Part shown: positions 21,490-32,565 of the stretch, piece by piece
Numbering within the stretch: the first letter of the stretch is position 1
Layout of the letters: every line of letters starts with the position of its first letter
Assembly: GCA_009823505.1 (NCBI GenBank)
Contig: VZQC01003076.1
Span: 698,948 to 762,947 of the forward strand
Direction of reading: 5' to 3'
DNA: 64,000 nt
Origin: Rhizomys pruinosus
Lineage: Eukaryota; Chordata; Mammalia; Rodentia; Spalacidae
Translations under genes and position numbers: made by a program
Notes under the pieces: generated by a model
The model's input: only the letters and a program-made list of their open reading frames with translations
The model's database searches: none
What the model was told of the DNA's origin: nothing

Positions 21490-21737
21490 GGAGAGATGGC
21501 CTAGCGGTTAAGAGCGCCAACCGCTCTTACAGAGGACCCGGGTTCGATCCCCAGCACCCACATGGCGGTCGAGAACCGTCTGAAACTCCAATTCCAGGAG
21601 AACTCCAGTTCCAGGGGAATCCGAGAGACCCTCTTCTGACCTCCTCGGCATTGCACGACACAGGTGCACAAACTTGCATGCAGACAGTACATTCATACAC
21701 ATACGGAAATAAATAAAATTAATAAAAAAAAAAAAAA
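21490..21737 (+). repeat. B2-type SINE, young CpG-rich subfamily, target duplication
   Basis: The first bases of the head are lost, then gagagatggcctagcggtta. The 17-bp duplication is present and the sequence is CpG-rich. The direct repeat aaaagccaaggca flanks it. Confidence 0.94.
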
Positions 21738-22343
21738 GCCAAGGCAGACTTTGAACAGGGGCAGGATCTCAGCTTCCTTTCTTAAATCCTCATACTTGAG
21801 TTCACTCAGAGGAACATGTAACTATCAGATATGCCTTTGAAAATCTAGATGAGCCACCACATAACTAGGAAATCCCCATAGCAAAGTCCAAGTGGTGAGT
21901 TTATCAAGGATGAATTTGGTTTCTGATATTTCAAGTGTGAAGATAGATAAGGAACAGGTCTCGTCACATCTCTGCCCTCTGTCGTTCTTCTTCTCAGAAG
22001 ATACTGTCATCCCAAGTTGATTTGGCACTTGTTCCTGTGAAACTCCTCCATGTGAATCTACAACTGGTGTTCCAAAGAAGTGTGATCCAGACTGTCAATG
22101 CACAGTCTTCTTACCCAAGGTCAGGGAACTCAAGAGCCTTTTGAACAAAGTGACTTTATTCCTTGAGATGCAGTGTCCCATGTTCCCGAAATGAGGTGAC
22201 TATAAGCTCAATACAGATTTAATTTTAGCGCACAGCAACATACATATTATATAAATTGAGACTATGCTTTTAAATCAGGAAAGAATCTACCTAAACTGAT
22301 TTTATTTTGTTATATTAAGAAAAGATAAAAAAGAAAAGATTGA
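21738..22343. other. non-genic sequence
   Basis: No recognised element. Open frames are short and unsupported. Confidence 0.45.
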
Positions 22344-22389
22344 GCCAGTTGTGGTTGTGCATGCCTTTTTTTAAAAATTTATTTATTTA

Positions 22390-22538
22390 TTTTTTGGTCT
22401 TTTTGAGACAGGGTCTCCCTGTAGCTCTGGCTGTCCTGGAACTCACCCTGTAGACCAGGCTGGCCTCAAACTCACAGAGATCCGCGTGCCTCTGCCTCCC
22501 AAGTGCTAGGATTAAAGGCGTGCTCCACCACGCCCGGC
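22390..22538 (-). repeat. B1 SINE nested in a B2 tail
   Basis: Complete minus-strand B1 between two ATTT-rich tail segments (atttatttattttttggtc and ggcatttatttatttctgta). Confidence 0.92.
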
Positions 22539-22540
22539 AT

Positions 22541-22755
22541 TTATTTATTTCTGTATGTGTATCAATGTACTGTCTGCATGCAAGTCTGTGCACCCGTGTC
22601 GTGCAATGCCACGGAGGTCAGAAGAGGGTGTCAGATTCCCCTGGAACTGGAGTTACAGACGGTTCTCGGCCGCCATGTGGGTGCTGGGGATCGAACCCGG
22701 GTCCTCTGTAAGAACGGTCGGCGCTCTTAACCACTAGGCCATCTCTCCAGCCCCA
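22541..22755 (-). repeat. B2-type SINE nested in B1
   Basis: Minus-strand B2 with a CpG-rich head (gaacggtcggcgctcttaac) but without the 17-bp internal duplication (gaactggagttacagacggt). Confidence 0.92.
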
Positions 22756-23046
22756 GCACTCAGGTGGCAGAGGCAGGTGGATCTCTGTGAGTTCAAGGCC
22801 AGCCTGGTCTACATAGTGAGTTCCAGGATAGCTGGGACTACAGGGAGACTCTGTCTCAAAAAGACCAAAAAGAAAAGATTGATGGGACAAATAAAAAGAA
22901 AATCCTCCTCTGCTGGTTTACTTCATAGTGGGTCATGAGAACTAGGTTCAACATTTGTTTTTGATTCCCATTTGAAACTTAGAATATTGACTATTTCTTA
23001 ATTGGCAAGGTAAGGTATTGCTTGCTTTGGTCAGTCAAACAGTAGT

Positions 23047-23095
23047 TTCCCTCCCTCCCTCCCTTCCTTCCTCCCACCCTTCCTTCCTTCTTCCT
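23047..23095. repeat. (CCTT)n/(CCCT)n simple repeat
   Basis: A pyrimidine-only stretch of ccctccctcccttcctt type. Confidence 0.9.
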
Positions 23096-23281
23096 GTAAC
23101 ACTGATGATGGAAACCCGTGCCTAGAGTGTTCTAACTGCTCACAGACGCTTCTAGATCTCTTCAACACTTTTTACATTATTAACTTGACTGCCAATTTTT
23201 TAAAATTTATTTTTCCCATTGAAGGTTAGATTTATCACTGTTTAAGAGCTAGTGCGATAAAACTGGTGAGTTTTTATTTTC

Positions 23282-23516
23282 TAGATTTCATTTTTTTATT
23301 TTTTACTTATTCTTTATGTGTATGAATGTACTGTCTGCATGTAGGTCTGTGCACCCGTGTTGTGCAATGCCACGGAGGTCAGAAGAGGGCATCGGATTCC
23401 CCTGGAACTGGAGTTAAAGATGGTTCTTAGTCACCATGTGGGTGCTGGGAATTGAACCTGGGTCCTCTGCAAGAGCAGTCGGCGCTCTTAACTGCTAGGC
23501 CATCTCTCCAGCCCCT
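23282..23516 (-). repeat. B2-type SINE, 13-bp target duplication
   Basis: Minus-strand B2 without the internal duplication, flanked by agtttttattttc at 23,269-23,281 and 23,517-23,529. Confidence 0.93.
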
Positions 23517-23637
23517 AGTTTTTATTTTCATCTAGCATCTTTCTTTTCCAGTCTGGTTTTCCATGCTCCTCCTGGCAGACAGAACATGCCAATGAAACTG
23601 GAATCTTAAATAGCAAAACACAGAGAATGCAATTCTT

Positions 23638-23855
23638 GGGGCTGGAGAGATGGCTCAGTGGTTAAGAGCACTGGCTGCTTTTGCAGAGAATCTGGGTTTG
23701 TTTCCCAGCACCGACATGGTGGCTAACAACCACCTGTAGCACCAGTTGTAGGAAACCTAACACCCTCTTCGAACCTCTTTTGGCATTGTATGACATGAAT
23801 GCACTTACCTATATGCAGGCAAAATATACGTATGAAATTAAAAAAAATGCTTTTG
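23638..23855 (+). repeat. B2-type SINE, older form
   Basis: Head ggggctggagagatggctcag, body diverged (agcaccagttgtaggaaacc), A-rich tail. Confidence 0.9.
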
Positions 23856-23859
23856 CATC

Positions 23860-25990
23860 TGTCTCCAAGGAGAAAATATTCACAGAAACACTGAGAGTGG
23901 GTCACTTCAGAAGAAAGTATTTCTCTCTTCATTAGGAATAATGACAAGAAAAAGTCATAAATAATTAAGACCTGAAAAATAAATCTGTCCAAACATGAAG
24001 CTGAGCAGAATTTGAAGCATTGAGAAATACTGAACAGGCAAAACAGGAGGTGAGCTGGCAGTGGAGTGGAGATTTATTTATTAACCGGAGTACTTAGCAC
24101 AGAGTTTCTTCTGAGAAGGTAACTTTAGGCTCCAGGCACGTCAGCTTTGGCCCCTCCCCCCTCACTTCTCCCTCTCCCAACTTGCCCTTAATTTTGACAC
24201 GCTATTTAGTAAATTATCATGATAAAGATCTCTTAGTCATGGGTTTGTTTGCTTCCAGTGATCTCCAGTTCCACTGCCTCTGCCTTTCCACCCACGATTT
24301 CCTGTTCTTGTCTCTCTGCTTTAGGTGATCTCAGTCCCGCAAGGCCTTCCCACCCACAGCTTGGCTCTGCCCTTCATGGGGAATCTTGAGCCCACAGAGC
24401 TTTAGCAATCTTAAAAGCAACAGGTGCTGCTCTGTGCGTGACGTGGGACATCCCCTCTGTGTCATGGGAAGACTCCAAGGTTTCATAGGATCTTGGAATT
24501 TTTGAACACATGCTGCTGTTACCCACAAGGGGAAGTTCCATGTCTTAACTCTGACATACTGTTGTCTGATCTCTCTCTCTTCCCATTCCAGTATCTCTGC
24601 TTACCTCTAGCAGGTGATTCTGTGTGTCTTTTGTCCACTTCTTCCAAACTTAAATTTGACTTTCAAAGTCTAGCTTCCAATGAGGCAAATAAATAAATAA
24701 AAAGCTTGTTTATTATTCTGTCATTATGGCTTTATCGTCACGGGCATGAAATACTGAATAATGAGGATGCGAACACCCATTTTATGGGCCTATTGCAATC
24801 TTCTCTGTATAATTAATATCTATCATTAGATGAAAGTCAAATCATTTGCAATTTGATGCAGCTTTCTTTAGAATGTCTTGATGACTTCAAGGTAGTTTAT
24901 ATGCTAGCTCACCTGTTGCTTGTAATCAGGTTTTATTAGATAAATAGGCACCTCGTCCCTTGCATGCCCTCCTTCACTACTCATCTTCTCGAAGGGTCTC
25001 TTGCAGACAGGGAGAAGCATCCTTCTGACAGTTCCTGTGCATAATCAGGCTGCCTCTCCCTCCTCCTGCATCCCTGCCTCCCACCGGAAGGAAATATTGC
25101 ATCTGTCTTACTCTAAGGGCGTGCGTGCAGAATGGCCTTGTTATAAAGTACAGAGATGCTAGAGGCTTATAAATCTAACATGTACCATAAAAAGAAGAAC
25201 TTGTCTCACACTAAGCTAAGGGCATTCTGCTTGACCTCTCTGTTTCATCCTATTTATAGAAACATGAGCTGGTGCTGACATTGAAAACAGCTTCATGTCA
25301 TAGTCGCTTATCTCTTCACTTAATTGTATAAAGCCAGAGAGGAAACGGATCAGAGGTTCACAAGGTTTAAGTTTGCATAGGATTCTGTTGTTTGTCCTTC
25401 TTAGCCCCAGTAGTGGTTAATCTCATATAGTGTGACAATACCACCTCTCAAATTCCAGAGATTAGAGCCCTTAGATACTTGTCATTGCTCACAGTGGGTC
25501 AGAGGAGCAGAGAACACACAGAGACTAGTGCCAATCCATCACCCTGGCTGCACTGGCAATTCAGTGTCACACCCTGCAGATGAGGGGTCAGTGGCCCAGG
25601 CCTCACCTGTGAAGGAAGGCTCATCCGTCATCTAGCAGATCTTTCCCCTGACCCGGAACACCGAAGACAAGTAGGCTCACCCCAAAATGCAGAGGGCGAG
25701 TGCACTAAATGCCTTTCCACCCACATCGCCCATTGCACAATTTCCTTTTTATTATACACTCTCAGAGCCGCCCCCCCACCTCCTCCTCCTCCTCCTCCTC
25801 CTCCTCCTCCTCCGAAGTTGCAAGATGGTTGTGAGGAATGAGACAACAGCTCACAGCCAGTCCCGAGATGGCCAATGGAGTATTTGTGTGATGTGTTTGT
25901 GGAGGTGCGTTTCCCAAGCTAGATTCCAGAGAGGCCAGCTTAATTTAGCAGAGACATTTCTGTAACCCTTCCTCCCCTTCTCTCTCTCGC
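23860..25990. other. mostly unique non-genic sequence, 2.1 kb
   Basis: No SINE and no recognisable exon. A (CCT)n tract lies at 25,780-25,812 and creates the poly-leucine and poly-glycine open frames. Low repeat density makes this a reasonable place for conserved non-coding DNA, which I cannot test here. Confidence 0.45.
25780..25812. repeat. (CCT)n microsatellite
   Basis: Pure cctcctcct run. Confidence 0.95.
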
Positions 25991-25994
25991 TAAT

Positions 25995-26145
25995 TTTCTT
26001 TTTTTAAGACAAGGTCACATGTAGTCCAGGCTCAAACTCACTATGTAAGATGACCTTGAACTCCTGGTCTTCTGGATTACGGGTATATGTCACCACAATC
26101 AGGGGCTGGGAGCAGAGCCCAGGGCTTTGTGCATGCTAGGCCCCT
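25995..26145 (-). repeat. B4-type SINE
   Basis: tttttaagacaaggtcacat and ggattacgggtatatgtcac, then an inverted ID-like end gctttgtgcatgctagg. Confidence 0.65.
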
Positions 26146-26237
26146 TTTCCTTTTTCAAAGTTACATTTTGTATGTATGTAAAGGAAAAGTCCCTATACTT
26201 TGTTAGAAATAGAGATTATTCAAAATTTTCTTAAATT

Positions 26238-26402
26238 ATATTTATTTATTTATTTATTTATTGAGGGGATGGAGCACACGCAGAGGTCAGGGGACAACTT
26301 GCAGAGTCTGTTCTTCCACTATGTGGCGCCAAGAGACCAAACCAGGTTGGCGTGGCTGGCTGCAAGGCCTTTACTTTACCATCTCAACTGCCTAGAAACA
26401 GT
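26238..26402 (-). repeat. B3-like SINE with (ATTT)n tail
   Basis: gaggtcaggggacaacttgc and accatctcaactgcctag mark an old minus-strand B3; the tail is a tttatttattta run. Confidence 0.65.
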
Positions 26403-26469
26403 TTTCTTAGAAATATTACCAAGGAGATAATTTGTTAGGTGGTTAAGAGTACAGAAGTCTGTCTACTTA

Positions 26470-26471
26470 GG

Positions 26472-26543
<72 letters not shown>

Positions 26544-26605
26544 TCCAGGTCTCTGACATGCTAGGTAGGAATCTACCACTGATCTGCACTTCCAGCCTTT
26601 GCTTC
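26470..26605. repeat. (CT)n microsatellite with a B4-like remnant
   Basis: About 70 bases of ctctct (26,470-26,539), then tgacatgctaggtaggaatct and ccactgatctgcacttccagcc, an inverted ID/B4 end. Confidence 0.8.
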
Positions 26606-26619
26606 CCTTTTTCCTATAC

Positions 26620-26725
26620 ATGTAATAGACTTGGGAAAAGGTTACTTAACTTTTCTAACCTGGGCTTTTTCTCCTCTCCAAAATGGAAATAGCAGTTTCC
26701 ATTGCAAAGCTTTCCTGAAGGAATC
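26620..26725 (+). repeat. MIR remnant
   Basis: gttacttaacttttctaacc followed by caaaatggaaatagcagttt fits the MIR core. Confidence 0.4.
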
Positions 26726-26954
26726 TAGGAATCTATGATGATGTCACAGAAAGCCAAAGCATTAGAGACAAAGAATGGGTTGGGATCCTGGCCCTGTCTC
26801 ATGAAAACTACACAGTGTTTATTATATATAGTAAATATTTAACTTCACTGAATAACAGAGGGTTTGTCCTCCCGTCCTTTAAAACAGGGATAACTTCCTA
26901 TTAGAATGATTTTTCGTTAAGCATTACAGTAATTTATATTTTTAAGATACCTGG

Positions 26955-27182
26955 TGTTTAGCTGGAAAGATGACTCCGCAGTTAAGAGCACTGAATGCTC
27001 TTGCAGAGGACCTGGGTTCGGTTTCCAGCTCTCACATGGCAGCTAACAATTGCCTGTAACCCCAGTTCCAGGAGATCTGATGCCCTCTTCTGGCCTCTTT
27101 AGGCATTGCATGACATGGGTATACTTAACATAGGTCCAGGTAAAATACTCATACACATAAAAAGATAAATAAAAATTTAAAA
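26955..27182 (+). repeat. B2-type SINE, older form
   Basis: Head gctggaaagatgactccgca, then the gcagaggacctgggttcggt box and an aaagataaataaaaa tail. No internal duplication. Confidence 0.9.
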
Positions 27183-27312
27183 ATTAAGAAGATATCTGGT
27201 ATTGTTGAATAAGTATCCTTTGTTATTTCTGATAATCACAAGATGACCAATAAACATTAACTTTTTATATTAAATTGTTAGAAATATGTAAGAATTAAAA
27301 AATGTGAACTTG

Positions 27313-27478
27313 AGCCAGGCGTAGTGGCGCACGCTTTTAATCTTAGCACTCACAAGGCAGAGGCAGACGGATCTTTGTGAGTTCAAGGCCAGCCTGGTCT
27401 ACAGAGCGAGTTCCAGGACAGCTGGAGCTATAGGGAGACCCTGTCTCGACCAAAAAAAAAAAAAAAAAAAAAAAAAAT
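27313..27478 (+). repeat. B1 SINE with long A tail
   Basis: gagccaggcgtagtggcgca to ctgtctcgaccaaaaa. The A-tail exceeds 20 bases, with gaacttg repeated on each side. Confidence 0.93.
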
Positions 27479-27589
27479 TCGAACTTGGCCAGAAATAGAT
27501 TTGAAATTAGACTACAGTTGGCAGCAGTGTGGCCTCTTCTTATGCAAATTACACTCTTTTTGGTTTTGTTCTATTTGCATTTTTGACAC

Positions 27590-27990
27590 ATCTATTTCAC
27601 TGTCAGGTTTCCATTCCTGTGTACATCACGTATTAATGTGTCTATCTAGTCTTCTTCCACCCATAGCACCTCTCCCCTTCCCCAGCAACTTCCCTCCCCC
27701 AAAGGCTCCTTGTAGCTTCTTTCTGTCTCCCTCCTTCTTAACCTTCCCTGTTGCTATTCCCTGTTCAGGATTCCACCCTTCTAAAACTTTGATGTACTGG
27801 TTTCAAATGAGTGAGGATGGACATGTGGGCCTTTGTCTTCCTGTGACTGGCTTGTTTCATTCAACACAGTGCTCCCAGTTCTATTGTGTGGCCACAAGTG
27901 ACAGGATTTCATTCATTCTGTGGCCCAGTTATATCCCATTGTGTAAACACATCAGTTGAAAAAAATCCATTCAGATTCTTCACCTACAAG
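27590..27990 (-). mobile_element. LINE-1 3' fragment, minus strand
   Basis: The plus strand shows tgtgactggcttgtttcatt, gtgacaggatttcattcatt and atatcccattgtgtaaacac, the antisense of the L1 ORF2/3' UTR junction region. The 152-codon open frame here is antisense to L1 and is not a gene. Confidence 0.7.
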
Positions 27991-28660
27991 ATTATTAGAT
28001 TATTGTAAAAATTAAGTGAAAATAAACATGAAGCTCATGGTTCATATACAGTCTGAGTTCTTCAGTCCTTTTTTTTGAGCTACTAGATGTCCAAGTATTT
28101 AAATGAAAAATGAAGCAAAACAAACAACAGTAACACTTTGAACTCATCAACAGGAGGGAAAAGTTAGGAGGAATGGACTTGTACCTCTTATCCTGAGATA
28201 AAGGAATAGCAATGAGATCACATCTGTCATGTTCAGCTCATCACAGTGAATAAGAAAGGCCAGTGTTGGGTTGCTGAGCCCCATTCCCAATGAAAGTCCT
28301 GTTTGGATAAGATTTAAGGGGGAGAATCCAGGTTCTTCTGGGTTTTGCTCATAGATCTCACCAGTACCTCTTTTGTTGAGTTGAGTCTGAGGTAGACTTG
28401 GAGAAAACTGGCTTCCAGGCAGAGAATGCCCTTTTGGGGTCTGTGAATAGTCACGGGACTCCAGCAGCCCTGCCTTTCCTTGATACTGAGTATTCTCCAC
28501 TTTGCAAGGAACTTAAGACATTAGCAAAGTACCGAGCATTCTGGGCCCCATTCCTTCCTTTCTTTTAGGTCCTAAGAAATTATAGAGAGAACATGCACAG
28601 TCGGGGATGGTTAGGGAACAAACCAAACCAAGAAGATACCAACCCAAATTCTCAATGGAT
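27990..28660. other. non-genic sequence with a 118-codon minus-strand open frame
   Basis: The minus-strand open frame at 28,147-28,500 is rich in Ser, Pro and Leu and resembles no protein I know. It could lie in an old LTR element because an ERVL-like piece follows directly. I do not call it a gene. Confidence 0.35.
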
Positions 28661-28669
28661 GGTGTACCT

Positions 28670-28800
28670 ACCCATTGGTCAAAAGAAATTCAGGAAGTCC
28701 TGAGTGAGGCCTCCGGAGGCTGAGATTCTGTTAAACTCCTATGGATCCCTACGTCAACGTTCTGAATAAGATCCAAACAGTAACAATGGCTTATGATGTG
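28670..28800 (+). mobile_element. MT2/ERVL-like LTR fragment, diverged
   Basis: tcaaaagaaattcaggaagt and ctgagattctgttaaactcc are shared with the better preserved copy at 31,467. The left end is missing. Confidence 0.4.
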
Positions 28801-29238
28801 AGCCTGATTGGTACCATAGAAGTTCTGGATGTATTTTCATAAATACTATTAACTATTTTTCAGAGTCAGACTAAACGATACTTTGAAATGGACTTCTGTA
28901 GACTGGATTCATTAGGAAAAGAACAGAATCTTCAATAAAAAGCTATGACCTCAAATGGGCTTCAGAACATCAAGTCATGGAGGCTTCAAAAAGTTTTGTG
29001 TGAGACACAGTTGTATTTGTATTTAGGGAAGATGCAATAGTGGGTAGCTACATTGCTCCTCTGCAGGCCTCCAGCCTGAGGTACAGGATCAGCTCCACAA
29101 TGTTCCTGTTAGAAGCACTTGGGCTCTCTGGTCTCAAAGGTTCAAGCCATCCTTTAACAGGCTTGGAGATGGAGGAGGAGAGGCCAACACTCAGACACCA
29201 GCTGCTCTGCATGTGGATTAAAGAAAGTCAGGGAATGG

Positions 29239-29493
29239 GGCTGGAGAGATGGCCTAGCGGTTAAGAGCGCCGACTGCTCTTACAGAGGACCTGGGTTCGA
29301 TCCCCAGCACCCACATGGCGGCCGAGAACCGTCTGAAACTCCAATTCCAGGAGAACTCCAGTTCCAGGGGAATCCGAGACCGTCTTCTGACCTCCGCGGC
29401 ATTGCACGACACGGGTGCACAAACTTGCATGCAGACAGTACATTCATACACATACAGAAATAAATAAAATTAATAAAAAAAAATTAAAAAAAA
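29239..29493 (+). repeat. B2-type SINE, young CpG-rich subfamily, 16-bp target duplication
   Basis: Near-consensus copy with the 17-bp duplication. The direct repeat aaagaaagtcagggaa lies at 29,221-29,236 and 29,494-29,509. Confidence 0.95.
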
Positions 29494-29509
29494 AAAAGAA
29501 AGTCAGGGA

Positions 29510-30078
29510 AGAGGCGCTTGTGCTCCATGCCAGCTGCTCCCTGGCCACCACTCCAATTGCCTTTTCCACGCTGATCACGGTGGAATTAAGTACTTAGCTG
29601 AGTGACTCAGTTTGCTTTTTTGCTTTCATTTCAATTGCAGGAGCCCTGCGAACAGGGACCAAGCCATCTGGTTCACCTCTGTGCAGCAGGCCAGTGACAG
29701 GAACCACAGCATGCTTCATAAGGCCTGGCTAAATACCACAAGGAACACACAGCCTGCTTCTTTCTCCGTCAAGGGTGAAAACCGTCAGGACAATGATAAC
29801 TTTTTTTTCTGTCATTCAGTAGATTATACCTTTAAGAATAGTTTGAAATTCACAGCAAAATGGAGGAGGGGGTATAGAGTGCTCCAAACCTCTTCACACA
29901 TCAGATCCTTCCGTTCCCGACATCCCCCAGAGTGGTGCATTTGGTACAGTCTGTGAACCTCATTATTACTGAGTCTATAGTGAACAACAAGGTTCACTGG
30001 GGATTGTACATTCTGAGGTTTAGACAAAATGAAGCAAGTATCTTTTATCACAGTATCACAGAGTAGTTTCAGGGCTTT
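29510..30078. other. non-genic sequence with a splice-acceptor-like site
   Basis: A pyrimidine-rich run ends in tttcaattgcag at about 29,640, and the frame after it stays open to 29,956. The encoded residues match nothing I know. I list this as sequence without an assigned gene. Confidence 0.35.
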
Positions 30079-30096
30079 CAAAACAATGACACTTTG

Positions 30097-30345
30097 CAGG
30101 TTGGAGAGAAGTAGTTAAGAACATTGGATGCTCCTGCAGAGGATCTGTGTAGGATTCCCAGCACCTACATGGTGACTAATAACCATTTGTATATTCCAGT
30201 TCCAGGGTATTTATATACTCCAGAAGAAGGATCTATGACTTCTTCCGACCTCCATGGGCACTGGACAAAACAGGTGCACATACATACATGCAGACAATTA
30301 CACTCATACACATAAAAATAGAATAAAAATAATAAGTAAAATGTC
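30097..30345 (+). repeat. B2-type SINE, 18-bp target duplication
   Basis: A diverged head (ggttggagagaagtagttaa) and an expanded middle. A perfect 18-bp direct repeat, caaaacaatgacactttg, flanks it (30,079-30,096 and 30,346-30,363). Confidence 0.92.
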
Positions 30346-30422
30346 CAAAACAATGACACTTTGAAAAAAATTAAAGAAGCTTTTTCATTTGTTCGTTTTA
30401 GCACTCAAAATTGTTTAAAAGT

Positions 30423-30580
30423 GCCAGGCGTGGTGTCGCATGCCTTTAATCCTAGCACTTGGGAGGCAGAGGCAGGCAGATCTTTGTGAGTTCAAGGCCA
30501 GCCTGGTCTACAGAGCAAGTTCCAGGATAGCGGAGACTACAGGGAGACCCTGTCTCGAAAAGACCAAAAAAAAAAAAATT
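30423..30580 (+). repeat. B1 SINE with target duplication
   Basis: gccaggcgtggtgtcgcatg to gtctcgaaaagaccaaaa; ttgtttaaaagt is repeated on both sides. Confidence 0.94.
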
Positions 30581-31320
30581 TGTTTAAAAGTCTGAAAGAA
30601 GAAAAGAACAACCTTTCTCCTCTAAGGAGAAAGCCAAAGAGAATGAAGACTGCTAAGAGCTGCGAGACTTATTCAGCATGGGTAAATACGGGAAATGCAA
30701 GGACCGGTCTCTGAGGTGTTGTGTAGAGGCTGAGATTTCATAATTGTGCTGTCTGAAGGGGGACTCTAAGCCTGCTAGTGAGGGGTTAATCCCTAGCAGG
30801 TGAGAAGGATCACTTTGCCAAACTCTAAGGTTAAGCCCAGTCCATCGTCCGTCTGCCTTCTGCCAGCATAGGAATAAATCATTAGTGTGGGGAAATTAAA
30901 ACAGAGGTTGGATTAAGTTAAGAAATAATTCAAAACAGCTTAAGGGAATCAGAAGTTCTGTGATGTGTACCTAAGTGGTTCTTTCTCATTAAATCTTATT
31001 TCATACGATGTTTTTTATTGTTAATATTTACATGTGGGAGTGGTCTGTGTTTCCTCTGTAGAGATGATCATTTTTTTTAAGGCTGTACTACTTCAGAAAT
31101 AACCATTCTGGGATGAAATCTCAGTGTGAGCCTGAGGAATGAACTACTTTCCCTGGGGTGAGGGTGTGAAGAACTCTTGACCTAGGGTCCCCAACAGGCA
31201 CCACCACCACCTGGTGGCCCTTGGTGATGCTGCAGGTCCAAAGCCACAAAAGGTTTTCATATCTGAGTTTTTCTTGCAGACTCAAGTTCTTTCTGTGAAA
31301 CATGATTTAATTGCGGTGCT
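30581..31320. other. non-genic sequence
   Basis: No element or exon recognised. Confidence 0.45.
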
Positions 31321-31725
31321 GCCCAGGAGGAGTCGGGGAGCTCACATCTGCTGACCATCCGTTTTACGATGGCCGCCCCCCCCCATGGACCTAGTGGAGT
31401 TTATTCCCTTTGTTGCCCAATGCTGTACATAATGCACTCACCATTTTTCAAAAGGGAAAAAGGAGGTGTAGCAAGATTGATCAAAAGAAATTTAGGAAAT
31501 CCTGAGCAAGGGCTCCAGAGGCTGCGTGAGACTGATTTTGTTAAACTCCTATTCCTACTTCAGCTTTATGGGTAAAATCAGGTACTGAGTTCTGCTGGAA
31601 CTGTGGGTTGAAATCATGTTGACTTGACTCCAGAGCCCATGATCCTTGGGACAATTACTCTCTGAATTTTGTATAATGAAAGGTAGTGATACAGTGGTTT
31701 ATGTTCTTTTTTAGGGGAGGGAAAA
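31320..31725 (+). mobile_element. ERVL/MT2-like LTR preceded by a polypurine tract
   Basis: A purine run (aaaagggaaaaaggagg, ending at 31,466) sits directly before tgtagcaagattgatca, the arrangement of a retroviral polypurine tract and the start of a 3' LTR. The LTR body (ttgttaaactcctattccta, catgatccttgggacaatta) fits MT2-type LTRs of ERVL as I remember them. No gag or pol reading is visible before it, so only the 3' end of the provirus remains. Confidence 0.5.
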
Positions 31726-31801
31726 AGGAAGGGGTGTGATCTAGAATTTATGCCTCTGGTTTACAATGTTTATTTGGGAAGCATTTAAGAGAAAATGTTT
31801 T

Positions 31802-31975
31802 GGGGCTGGTTAGATGGCTTGGTGGGTTAAGGGCTGTGCCATCAAGCCTTCCCTGAGTTTGATCTCCTGGACCCACATGTGGGGGGGGAGACTCAATTCC
31901 TGGAAGTTATGATCTGACCTCTACATGCATGCTGTGGCACCCACAGGCCTATTTTGGAAGACCACATGAGATTTT
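31802..31975 (+). repeat. B3A-like SINE
   Basis: gggctggttagatggcttgg, caagccttccctgagtttga and gatctgacctctacatgcat follow the B3 order. Confidence 0.75.
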
Positions 31976-31984
31976 TTTTTCATT

Positions 31985-32203
31985 TTTTTTCATTTTATTT
32001 TTTATGCGTATGAATGTACTGTCCGCATGTAGGTCTGTGCACCCGTGTCGTGCAATGCCTCGGAGGTCAGAAGAGGGCGTCGGGTTCCCCTGGGACTGGA
32101 GTCAAAGATGGTTCTCGGCCACCATGTGGGTGCTGGGGATTGAACCCAGGTCCTCTGCAAGAGCAGTCGGCTCTCTTAACTGCTAGGCCATCTCTCCAGC
32201 CCC
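31985..32203 (-). repeat. B2-type SINE, CpG-rich
   Basis: Minus-strand B2 lacking the 17-bp duplication (gggactggagtcaaagatgg) but otherwise close to the young copies. Confidence 0.93.
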
Positions 32204-32369
32204 AAGAGATATTTTTATCATGTTAGAGACCTGGCCAGTATCCACTCCATCTATAACTGAGCCTTCTCACCTCAGCCAGAGAACTTTTCTACAATGCAAG
32301 TTAGATGCTTACTTCTATTTAAGAATCTGGTTGGCTCACCCTTCTTGCAGCATAAGAACAGCTGGAGAA

Positions 32370-32565
32370 CCTTGGCTAGACATCAGCTCCCTTACCTGAT
32401 GCTCCCATGATCAAGTTACTGAACCTCTGTAGATCGTTCCTCACTGTAAGATGGGGTAGGGGCAATGGTGTTATTGCATAGGTATTATTGCAAGGGTCAA
32501 ATGATCAAGTATTTATAAGGCACTTAAACAGTATCTAGCAATGTAATGTCATGTTTGGAAATGTT
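32370..32565 (+). repeat. MIR SINE
   Basis: caagttactgaacctctgta, ctgtaagatggggtagg, aagggtcaaatgatcaagt and taaggcacttaaacagtatc follow the MIR consensus in order. Confidence 0.65.

Larger units (their letters stand above)
22344..22876 (+). repeat. B1 SINE split by a nested B2 and B1
   Basis: The B1 head (gagccagttgtggttgtgca) is at 22,344-22,372 and the rest (agcactcaggtggcagaggc to tctcaaaaagaccaaaaag) at 22,757-22,876. Between them lies a minus-strand B2 whose tail holds a minus-strand B1. Confidence 0.85.

Noticed and set aside
25628..25965. Poly-Leu and poly-Gly frames on both strands
   Set aside because: They come from the (CCT)n microsatellite.
27501..27959. 152-codon plus-strand open frame
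   Set aside because: It is antisense to an L1 3' region (27,590-27,990) and has no domain of its own.
28147..28500. 118-codon minus-strand frame next to ERVL-like sequence
   Set aside because: No retroviral or host motif can be recognised and there is no start context or conservation evidence.
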